A program made the position numbers and the translations under genes. A DNA stretch of 16,614 bases from JAADHG01 sp964418645 (lineage in GTDB: Bacteria; Bacteroidota; Bacteroidia; Flavobacteriales; Flavobacteriaceae). The notes under the pieces are model-generated. The model ran no database searches. It saw only the letters and a program-made list of their open reading frames with translations, and was not told the origin of the DNA. This document shows, piece by piece, positions 6,958 to 13,238 of this stretch; positions within the stretch are counted from its first letter, which is position 1, and each line of letters opens with the position of its first letter. The DNA lies in contig CAYQME010000054.1 in NCBI GenBank assembly GCA_964418645.1, positions 1 through 16,614 on the forward strand, written 5' to 3'.

Positions 6958-9495
6958 TTGAAAAAAGCACTTGCAAAAATATCAATATTTATAGTAATTA
7001 TAAGTGTTATTACATCCTGTAACGTCGTAAAAAGAGTTGGCGACAACCAACATTTATTAACACAAACTTCAGTTCTTGTCAATAGCAAAAAAAATCCTTC
7101 GGAAGAGTTAAAAAATCTTATTTATCAACATCCAAATGGTAAACTATTTGGAATTCCTTTGCGTTTACATATTTATAATTTAGCAAGAGACCAAAGAGAT
7201 TCTTTATTTGAGGTTTGGCTCGACAAGCACCCGAAACGCAGAGCGCGATTAACTAAAAAGCTGTCTAAAAAACAAGTAACTCAATTAAAAGAATCATCTC
7301 TTGGGTTTAATAATTGGTTGCGTAAAACTGGTGAAGCTCCTGTTATTATTGATAGTTTAAAAACAAGTAGGTCAGAGAATAGGCTAGAACGCTACTATTC
7401 TTCTAATGGATGGTTTGATCGTAAAATTACCCATGACATAAAAACTGATAAAAATAAACGCGCTTCAATTGAATATTATATTAACACAGGTAAGCCTTTT
7501 ACTTTAGATTCTATTTTTACAAGTATTTCTTCTGTATTAATTGATTCTTTGTATCAAATTTCTAAGGAAAGTAGTTTGCTAAAAAAAGACAATCAATATA
7601 AAGACAGAGATTTTACTGATGAACGCGATAGACTTTCTGAAACTTTTAGAAACTCTGGTGTGTACCATTTTTCGCAGGATTATGTCAGATTTGAGATTGA
7701 TACTATTGGAAAAAACAAAAAGGTAGATGTTGATGTTATCATTCAAGATAGAATCGTACGAAATGAAGATTCAGTAACAACTACTCCGTTTAAAATATAT
7801 ACCATTAAAGCCGTGAATATAATTACGGATGATGCCTTTGTAAATAGAGAGAAACCTTTTCAAGATTCTATTTCCTACGAAAATTATAATTTATTTAGTT
7901 ATGGTAAAATGCGGTATCGCCCAAAAGCACTTATAGATGCTGTATTTATATCTAAAGACCATATTTTTAAAGATGTTGATCGTATAAATACGTATAGACA
8001 TTTAAACGAATTACGAACATTTAAATATCCAACCATTGATTACATTGTAAATGATGATGATAACACTTTAACCGCAAATATTTTGCTCTCTCCAAGAAAA
8101 AAATACGGTCTTGGGTTTGATATAGATATCTCGCAAAGTAATATACAATCTATTGGATTGGCCTTTAGCACATCTTTGTTTATTCGCAATATATTTAGAG
8201 GCGCAGAAACTCTTGAAATATCTGCTCTGGGATCTATTGGTGCTTCAAAAGACAACGCTACTAAAGACCAGTTTTTTGACATTAATGAAATTGGCGTAGA
8301 TGCTAAACTTACAATTCCAAGGTTCTTTTTTCCGTTTAATACCAAAAAAATCATCCCTAAATACATGTCTCCAAGTACCCGTGTTAGTTTAGGATTTACC
8401 AGTCAAACTAATATAGGCTTGGATAAACAAACCGTAAATGGAATTTTAAATTACAACTGGAGCCCTTCAAAAACGGTTACAAATAGTGTTGACTTATTTA
8501 GCACACAATATATAAGAAATCTTAACCCCCAAAATTATTTTAGTGTTTATCAAAATTCTTATAAAAGCTTAAACAATATTGCCCAACAATTTAACCAAAA
8601 CCCATTAAATATAGATACCTTTGGAAATTTAATTATCCCAAGTGGTGCCAATAATTTTATATCTGAAGTTTTAAATGAAGAAACACAATTAACACCACAA
8701 GATGACGATTTTAGAGCTGTAAATAATATTGATGAACGCAAACAACGATTAACAGAAGATAACCTTATTATATCATCGAATTTTAGTTTTATTAAAGATA
8801 AACGTGAAAGTCTAACCGACCAAAAGTTTTCCATTTTCCGCTTCAAATTTGAAGCTGCAGGTAATATCCTTAAAACCTTATCTAGCACTCTTGGCCTCAA
8901 AAAAAATCAAGATAATAAATATGAGTTATTTGGTGTTGCATTTTCACAATATCTTAAAACAGAGTTAGATTATATAAAATATTGGAGCTTAGGAAGAAAA
9001 AATGTGCTTGCCACTCGTAGTTATTTTGGAATTGCAATCCCTTACGGCAACTCAAATAGCATTCCTTTTTCTAAAAGTTTTTTCGCTGGTGGACCCAATG
9101 ATAATCGCGCTTGGACAGCATACGATTTAGGTCCAGGAAGCTCTAATAGCAACAATGAGTTTAACGAGGCTAATATGAAATTAGCATTTAGTTTAGAACA
9201 TCGTTTCAATTTATTTGGTAGTGTAAATGGTGCTTTATTTATTGATGCAGGAAATATTTGGAATATTCGGGATAGCGAAGTCGATCCTAACGCTATTTTT
9301 GATAGTTTTAGTTCTTTAAAAGATATTGCTATTGGTTCAGGTTTTGGCTTAAGATATGATTTTGGGTTCTTTGTTCTTAGAGGAGATATTGGTTTTAAAA
9401 CTTACGATCCTTCTTTTAAAGATAATAACCGATGGTTTAATGATTATAATTTTGCTAATGCTGTTTATAATATTGGAATAAACTATCCTTTTTAA
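6958..9495 (+). CDS. tamL: BamA/TamA-family outer-membrane lipoprotein (TamL type)
   Basis: This outer-membrane barrel protein of the Omp85 superfamily is probably the lipidated TamA relative of Bacteroidota that works with TamB in envelope assembly. The 845 residues begin with a lipoprotein signal peptide ending in VITSC, so Cys21 would be the acylated N-terminus. A periplasmic part with POTRA-like segments (about 30-385, for example FTLDSIFTSIS and FKIYTIKAVNI) leads into a barrel of about 460 residues. NRAW (716-719) stands where Omp85 proteins carry the VRGF/VRGW loop-6 motif, followed by a Gly/Ser/Asn-rich loop and GALFIDAGNIWN. The C-terminus ends in an aromatic strand finishing in Phe, the usual barrel signal. 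The start is TTG: no ATG lies close enough to keep the signal peptide. tamB is not adjacent, so the TamL name rests on the family features only. Confidence 0.82.
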   Translation: MKKALAKISIFIVIISVITSCNVVKRVGDNQHLLTQTSVLVNSKKNPSEELKNLIYQHPNGKLFGIPLRLHIYNLARDQRDSLFEVWLDKHPKRRARLTKKLSKKQVTQLKESSLGFNNWLRKTGEAPVIIDSLKTSRSENRLERYYSSNGWFDRKITHDIKTDKNKRASIEYYINTGKPFTLDSIFTSISSVLIDSLYQISKESSLLKKDNQYKDRDFTDERDRLSETFRNSGVYHFSQDYVRFEIDTIGKNKKVDVDVIIQDRIVRNEDSVTTTPFKIYTIKAVNIITDDAFVNREKPFQDSISYENYNLFSYGKMRYRPKALIDAVFISKDHIFKDVDRINTYRHLNELRTFKYPTIDYIVNDDDNTLTANILLSPRKKYGLGFDIDISQSNIQSIGLAFSTSLFIRNIFRGAETLEISALGSIGASKDNATKDQFFDINEIGVDAKLTIPRFFFPFNTKKIIPKYMSPSTRVSLGFTSQTNIGLDKQTVNGILNYNWSPSKTVTNSVDLFSTQYIRNLNPQNYFSVYQNSYKSLNNIAQQFNQNPLNIDTFGNLIIPSGANNFISEVLNEETQLTPQDDDFRAVNNIDERKQRLTEDNLIISSNFSFIKDKRESLTDQKFSIFRFKFEAAGNILKTLSSTLGLKKNQDNKYELFGVAFSQYLKTELDYIKYWSLGRKNVLATRSYFGIAIPYGNSNSIPFSKSFFAGGPNDNRAWTAYDLGPGSSNSNNEFNEANMKLAFSLEHRFNLFGSVNGALFIDAGNIWNIRDSEVDPNAIFDSFSSLKDIAIGSGFGLRYDFGFFVLRGDIGFKTYDPSFKDNNRWFNDYNFANAVYNIGINYPF

Positions 9496-9585
9496 TTATA
9501 TTTTCTCGCTTTCTTCCGATAACGTTTGCGTAGTTTTTTTCTATGTTTCAGAAAATAAAATGAATGTTTTTTGTTTAAAAAAGTT

Positions 9586-9593
9586 TACTTTTG
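9586..9593 (+). promoter_or_regulatory. candidate -7 box for fbaA
   Basis: TACTTTTG matches TAnnTTTG exactly, 33 bases upstream of the fbaA ATG. A TTG at 9571-9573 is only 12 bases away, shorter than the usual -33 to -7 distance, so only the -7 box is claimed. Confidence 0.45.
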
Positions 9594-9626
9594 AGTTTTC
9601 AATATCATCTACAAAAATCATAAATC

Positions 9627-10694
9627 ATGGGACACAATATTAAAGCTGGAGTGGCTACAGGAACAGAAGTTCAAGACATTTTTAAATATGCTAAACAAAA
9701 AGGATTTGCCTTACCAGCGGTTAATGTTATTAGCTCAAGCAGTATAAATGGTGTCTTAGAAACAGCACGCGATTTAAATGCACCAGTTATTATTCAATTT
9801 TCTAATGGTGGTGCACATTTTAATGCGGGTAAAGGCTTATCAAACGAAAACCAGAAAGCAGCAATTGCTGGTGCTATTGCTGGTGCAAAGCATATACATA
9901 TTTTAGCTAAAGAATACGGTATTCCTGTAATTTTACATACAGACCATTGTGCCAAAAAATTATTGCCATGGATTGACGGTTTATTAGATGCCAGTGAGCA
10001 ACATTTTGCTGAAACAGGAAAACCACTTTATAGTTCTCACATGATAGATTTATCAGAAGAACCCATTGAAGAAAATATTGAGATTTGCAAGCAATATTTA
10101 GAACGCATGAGCAAAATGGGAATGACTCTAGAGATTGAACTTGGTATTACTGGAGGCGAAGAAGATGGTGTAGATAATACTGATGTTGATGATTCCAAGT
10201 TATATACACAACCTGAAGAAGTGGCTTTTGCTTATGAAGAGTTGAGTAAAATAAGCAATCAATTTACAATTGCAGCTGCATTTGGTAATGTTCATGGTGT
10301 TTACAAACCAGGAAACGTAAAATTAACACCTAAAATTCTTAAAAATTCTCAAGAATACATTTCTAAAAAGTACAATCTAGAACATAATCATATCGATTTT
10401 GTTTTTCATGGAGGTTCTGGTTCAACAATTGAAGAAATTAGAGAAGCTATTGGTTATGGTGTTATAAAAATGAATATTGATACCGACATGCAATATGCAT
10501 TTATGACAGGCATTCGTGATTATATGAAAACCCAAGAATGCTATTTACAATCGCAAATAGGTAATCCTGAAGGAGATAATGTTCCCAACAAAAAATATTA
10601 CGATCCAAGAAAATGGTTACGCGAAGGTGAAAACACTTTTGTAGAACGTTTAAAGAAGGCGTTTCATGACCTTAATAATGTAAATACATTATAA
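9627..10694 (+). CDS. fbaA: class II fructose-bisphosphate aldolase
   Basis: This zinc-dependent aldolase interconverts fructose 1,6-bisphosphate with glyceraldehyde 3-phosphate and dihydroxyacetone phosphate in glycolysis and gluconeogenesis. The 355 residues closely follow the E. coli FbaA type (359 residues) throughout. Catalytic Asp106 and zinc ligand His107 lie in HTDHC. ELGITGGEEDGVDN follows with the metal-binding Glu, then His223 in FGNVHGVYKPGN, then His261 in FVFHGGSGS, where the phosphate site begins. KMNIDTDMQ and PNKKYYDPRKWLR are the usual C-terminal signatures. All residues needed for activity are present. It has its own -7 box and lies 42 bases upstream of accD on the same strand. 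Co-transcription with accD is possible, but accD also has a promoter candidate. Confidence 0.97.
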   Translation: MGHNIKAGVATGTEVQDIFKYAKQKGFALPAVNVISSSSINGVLETARDLNAPVIIQFSNGGAHFNAGKGLSNENQKAAIAGAIAGAKHIHILAKEYGIPVILHTDHCAKKLLPWIDGLLDASEQHFAETGKPLYSSHMIDLSEEPIEENIEICKQYLERMSKMGMTLEIELGITGGEEDGVDNTDVDDSKLYTQPEEVAFAYEELSKISNQFTIAAAFGNVHGVYKPGNVKLTPKILKNSQEYISKKYNLEHNHIDFVFHGGSGSTIEEIREAIGYGVIKMNIDTDMQYAFMTGIRDYMKTQECYLQSQIGNPEGDNVPNKKYYDPRKWLREGENTFVERLKKAFHDLNNVNTL

Positions 10695-10701
10695 ATTTAT
10701 G

Positions 10702-10709
10702 TAGCTTTG
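10702..10709 (+). promoter_or_regulatory. candidate -7 box for accD
   Basis: TAGCTTTG matches TAnnTTTG exactly, just after the fbaA stop and 27 bases before the accD ATG. This suggests accD can be transcribed on its own. No clear -33 TTG is seen; the corresponding bases are the last codons of fbaA. Confidence 0.45.
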
Positions 10710-10736
10710 CACACTAACTAAAAACTAAATTACCTC

Positions 10737-11591
10737 ATGGCTTGGTTTAAACGTAAAGACAAAGGAATACAAACACCTACTGAAGCAAAGAAGGACACTC
10801 CCAAAGGATTATGGTATAAATCTCCAACAGGGAAAGTTATAGATACTGATGAATTAGAAAAAAATTTTTATGTAAGTCCAGAAGATGGTTATCACGTTCG
10901 CATTGGTAGTCATGAATATTTTGACATTCTGTTTGATGATAAGTTTAAAGAATTAGATGCCAACCTTACTTCTAAAGACCCTCTAAAATTTGTTGACAAT
11001 AAAAAATATACAGATCGCCTAAAAGCTGCAACCGAAAAAACAAAACTTAAAGATGCTGTGCGAACTGCCGTTGGAAAATCTAAGGGAAAAGACATGGTTA
11101 TTGCCTGTATGGATTTTAGTTTTATTGGTGGTTCTATGGGAAGTGTTGTTGGCGAAAAAATTGCCAGAGCTGCAGACTATGCCTTAAAAAAGAAATTACC
11201 CTTTATGATTATTTCAAAATCTGGAGGCGCACGTATGATGGAAGCTGCATTATCCTTAATGCAATTAGCAAAAACATCTTCAAAACTAGCACAATTAGCC
11301 GAAGCAAAAATACCTTATATTTCTTTGTGTACAGACCCAACAACGGGAGGTACAACAGCATCATTTGCTATGTTAGGAGATATTAACATTAGTGAACCTG
11401 GAGCCTTAATAGGTTTTGCAGGACCTCGTGTAGTAAGAGATACTACAGGAAAAGAATTACCTGAAGGCTTCCAAACTGCTGAGTTTGTTTTAGAGCATGG
11501 TTTCCTTGATTTTATATCACATAGAAAAGATTTAAAAGACAAAATAAATTTATATATCGATTTAATTTTAAATCAACCATTAAGAGCATAA
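10737..11591 (+). CDS. accD: acetyl-CoA carboxylase carboxyltransferase subunit beta, zinc ribbon lost
   Basis: This beta subunit of the carboxyltransferase moves CO2 from carboxybiotin to acetyl-CoA, giving malonyl-CoA for fatty-acid synthesis. It needs AccA, AccB and AccC, none of which are in the window. The 284 residues carry the crotonase-like core: VIACMDFSFIGGSMGSVVGEK (about 121-141), the SKSGGARMMEA segment, TDPTTGGTTASFAMLGD with its oxyanion-forming glycines, and EPGALIGFAGPRV. The N-terminus aligns with E. coli AccD (GLWYK... against GVWTK...), but all four zinc-ribbon cysteines (E. coli 27, 30, 46, 49) are replaced, by residues such as Ser29, Thr31, Ser47 and an acidic residue near 49-50. 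The rest of the domain framework is kept. A strong terminator follows the stop directly. Confidence 0.95.
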   Translation: MAWFKRKDKGIQTPTEAKKDTPKGLWYKSPTGKVIDTDELEKNFYVSPEDGYHVRIGSHEYFDILFDDKFKELDANLTSKDPLKFVDNKKYTDRLKAATEKTKLKDAVRTAVGKSKGKDMVIACMDFSFIGGSMGSVVGEKIARAADYALKKKLPFMIISKSGGARMMEAALSLMQLAKTSSKLAQLAEAKIPYISLCTDPTTGGTTASFAMLGDINISEPGALIGFAGPRVVRDTTGKELPEGFQTAEFVLEHGFLDFISHRKDLKDKINLYIDLILNQPLRA

Positions 11592-11621
11592 AAAAAGCGA
11601 ACCAAATGGTTCGCTTTTTTT
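11591..11621 (+). terminator. intrinsic terminator after accD, probably bidirectional
   Basis: The stem GCGAACC (11597-11603) and GGTTCGC (11608-11614) encloses a 4-base loop, with A6 before it and T7 after it. The A-run on one side and the T-run on the other mean it can also end minus-strand transcription from the facing lipoprotein gene. Confidence 0.9.
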
Positions 11622-11640
11622 ATGAAATCCAATTTCATAA
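11620..11640. repeat. second hairpin between accD and the lipoprotein gene
   Basis: The inverted repeat TTATGAAAT / ATTTCATAA (9-bp arms, 3-base spacer) directly follows the accD terminator and ends 2 bases before the lipoprotein stop codon. It is AT-rich and may help terminate transcription or protect the lipoprotein mRNA 3' end. Confidence 0.55.
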
Positions 11641-11642
11641 GA

Positions 11643-12509
11643 CTAGTTAAGTATTATATCTCTTACATTGCCATCATCAAAAGTAAATGTGGCTTGGTTA
11701 TCACAGTCACCTTCTCCATAATCAAAAACACCTGAAAAATTTGTGCGTTCTACATCAACTGAACCACTTACAAAGAAACGACAAATAACTTCTCGACGTA
11801 ATGGGATAACTACCTCATAAGAATGAGAGTTCCCATTTCTAAAAGTTGATGTCCAGTTTCCAGTAACTTCAAATACATTATCACTCCAAATACCACTACC
11901 ATGACCTTCTATCCATTCTCTGATTTTGGTTCCAGTTCTTGAAGCTTCTGTTCCATCTGGCCAAACTACAGTAATATCAACAGTTTTAGTAAATTGAGGG
12001 TTTCCATTATCATTAGATAATTGTCTTAAAATTGTTTTACCTCCTAAAATATTTTTATCATTAAAGTAAAAATTTTCTAAAGTTTTTGTAATTAATACTT
12101 CTTTGGCTTCTGGGTCTCTTATATAAGATAAAATTATTTTACCTTTAAATACATGTCCGCGTACTTCACAACCTTCAGTTCCAAAATCAATTGTAATTTC
12201 TCTTGAATTTTGTTCAAAAACAACAGTAATTGTTACACAATCTGGAAGGGAATAAGATTCTTGTCCTCCCACTACTCTACCATTGGTGTTTTCACTTGCT
12301 TCTTGCTCTTCATAAGCATCAATAGCAATATCGTCCATTGTCTCTGAAGCCACATCAATTTCAGCAGACATAGCTATTTCAGTTGAGTCTTGCTCTAACT
12401 CTTGTACTCCGCTTACAACAGGTTCATTATCACTACATCCAGTGAGAATAAGTGCTAATCCTGTTGCTACCATAAACATTTGTTTTGTTACATTTAATTT
12501 TTTCATCAT
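11643..12509 (-). CDS. secreted lipoprotein of unknown function with paired Cys motifs
   Basis: This 288-residue protein has a lipoprotein signal peptide (KQMFMVATGLALILTGC), so Cys25 would be lipidated and the protein envelope-anchored. An acidic low-complexity linker follows (about 35-76, rich in Glu, Asp and Ser). The folded part starts near residue 88. It contains four further cysteines in two pairs: Cys91 with Cys114 (in IDFGTEGC) and Cys243 with Cys269 (in FDYGEGDC). The two D-aromatic-G-x-x-x-C motifs look like repeats, and disulfides are likely. Proteins of this type are familiar to me as uncharacterised flavobacterial lipoproteins; I know of no assigned function. Either of the first two Met codons could be the start. 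It is divergent from rpsO and has an ECF-like promoter matching the one at 1510-1535, suggesting envelope-stress or similar control. Confidence 0.85.
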   Translation of the reverse strand: MMKKLNVTKQMFMVATGLALILTGCSDNEPVVSGVQELEQDSTEIAMSAEIDVASETMDDIAIDAYEEQEASENTNGRVVGGQESYSLPDCVTITVVFEQNSREITIDFGTEGCEVRGHVFKGKIILSYIRDPEAKEVLITKTLENFYFNDKNILGGKTILRQLSNDNGNPQFTKTVDITVVWPDGTEASRTGTKIREWIEGHGSGIWSDNVFEVTGNWTSTFRNGNSHSYEVVIPLRREVICRFFVSGSVDVERTNFSGVFDYGEGDCDNQATFTFDDGNVRDIILN

Positions 12510-12538
12510 TGTTCGATTTAAGTTTATTATACTGTTAA

Positions 12539-12564
12539 GACTTTCTTAAAATTAAAAGGTTTAA
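12539..12564 (-). promoter_or_regulatory. candidate ECF-sigma promoter for the lipoprotein
   Basis: On the minus strand, TTAAAC (12564-12559) is followed by 16 bases and AGTC (12542-12539), then TTAACAGTATAA. The spacing equals that of the promoter at 1510-1535 and the -10 region is nearly identical (core 12527-12541, 14 of 15 bases). The -35 box is weaker (4 of 6 against TGTAAC) but keeps AAC. It lies 29 bases before the first ATG. Confidence 0.5.
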
Positions 12565-12614
12565 TTAAGCTCTATCACATTTTTAATTTAAGAACAAAAA
12601 GACTATTAAAAAAG

Positions 12615-12643
12615 TTGCAAATGTTTAATTTTTACTATCTTTG
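12615..12643 (+). promoter_or_regulatory. rpsO promoter, Bacteroidota sigma-A type
   Basis: TTG at 12615-12617 and TATCTTTG at 12636-12643 are 18 bases apart, matching the Bacteroidota -33 (TTG) and -7 (TAnnTTTG) consensus and spacing. The rpsO ATG is 56 bases downstream. This is the best housekeeping promoter in the window. Confidence 0.75.
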
Positions 12644-12699
12644 CAGCTTGAATACGAAAAACGTATCAATACATAAAAATCATTTACAACAATATTAGC

Positions 12700-12969
12700 A
12701 TGTATTTAGACAAGAAAGAGAAAGAGAAAATCTTTAAAAAACATGGTAAAGATGCAAAGAACACAGGTTCAGCTGAAGGGCAAATTGCATTATTTACATA
12801 CAGAATTAATCATTTAACAGAACACTTAAAAAATAATCGTAAGGATTATAATTCTGAGCGTTCTTTAGTAAAGTTGGTAGGAAAACGTCGCGCGTTATTA
12901 GACTACTTAACTAAAAAAGATGTCTTAAGATATCGTGCCATAGTTAAAGAATTAGGATTAAGAAAATAA
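12700..12969 (+). CDS. rpsO: 30S ribosomal protein S15
   Basis: This primary rRNA-binding protein of the small subunit attaches to the 16S rRNA central domain and helps form the subunit bridge. The 89 residues are the standard length. The typical features are present: TGSAEGQIALFTYRINHLTEHLK (about 22-44), with the conserved Thr-Gly-Ser and Gln, then HLTEHLKNNRKDYNSERSL and the C-terminal LVGKRRALLDYLTKKDVLRYRAIVKELGLRK, of which RRALLDYL is the family signature. No Shine-Dalgarno precedes the ATG. It has its own promoter upstream and its own terminator downstream. pnp follows, as in many bacteria. Confidence 0.98.
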   Translation: MYLDKKEKEKIFKKHGKDAKNTGSAEGQIALFTYRINHLTEHLKNNRKDYNSERSLVKLVGKRRALLDYLTKKDVLRYRAIVKELGLRK

Positions 12970-12971
12970 CA

Positions 12972-12998
12972 AAAAAGAGGCTTTTACGCCTCTTTTTA
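12972..12998 (+). terminator. intrinsic terminator after rpsO
   Basis: The arms AAAAAGAGGC (12972-12981) and GCCTCTTTTT (12988-12997) pair around a 6-base loop, ending in a T-run, three bases after the rpsO stop. It separates rpsO from pnp, though read-through is possible. Confidence 0.9.
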
Positions 12999-13021
12999 TT
13001 TAAAAAGCAAATAGTTACAAA

Positions 13022-13130
13022 GTCATTACGAGGAGTGTAACTAGCCTGTGCTGAGCGAAGTCGAAGTGTGGTAATCTCTTAAAAAAGAAACAGATTGACA
13101 CATCACGCCAAAAGCGTGATTCGCAATGAC
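13022..13130. repeat. 109-bp imperfect palindromic intergenic repeat
   Basis: The ends are GTCATTACGA (13022-13031) and TCGCAATGAC (13121-13130), inverted with 9 of 10 matching. Inside, GGTAATCTCTT (13070-13080) faces AACAGATTGAC (13089-13099), again an imperfect inverted match. The left half holds CTGAGCGAAGTCGAAG (13051-13066), and the right half holds a perfect 7-bp stem ATCACGC/GCGTGAT (13102-13120). The element resembles dispersed palindromic repeats familiar from intergenic regions of Bacteroidota genomes. Its copy number cannot be seen here. It is locally richer in GC than its surroundings and lies between the rpsO terminator and the pnp leader. Confidence 0.75.
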
Positions 13131-13167
13131 AAAATAGAAGAAGCTAGTTATAGTTTTTCATTGGTCA

Positions 13168-13183
13168 GACATAAAAATATGTC
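13168..13183 (+). repeat. small hairpin in the pnp leader
   Basis: GACATA (13168-13173) and TATGTC (13178-13183) are perfect inverted repeats with an AAAA loop, 55 bases before the pnp ATG. No T-run follows, so it is not a terminator. It could be an mRNA structure or a protein-binding site. Confidence 0.45.
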
Positions 13184-13238
13184 ACATAACAACTACAACA
13201 ACACAACGACCATTGTTTAATTAGAATTAAAAATATTT

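Noticed and set aside
8040..8900. Minus-strand ORFs of 108 and 113 codons inside the tamL-like gene
   Set aside because: The sense frame is continuous from signal peptide to terminal barrel strand. The antisense ORFs lack promoters and domain features.
9496..9585. Terminator after the tamL-like gene
   Set aside because: There is a T-run near 9534, but I could not find a stable stem before it.
13022..13130. CRISPR-like or transposon reading of the palindromic repeat
   Set aside because: Only one palindromic unit is present, with no regular direct repeats and spacers, no cas genes and no transposase.
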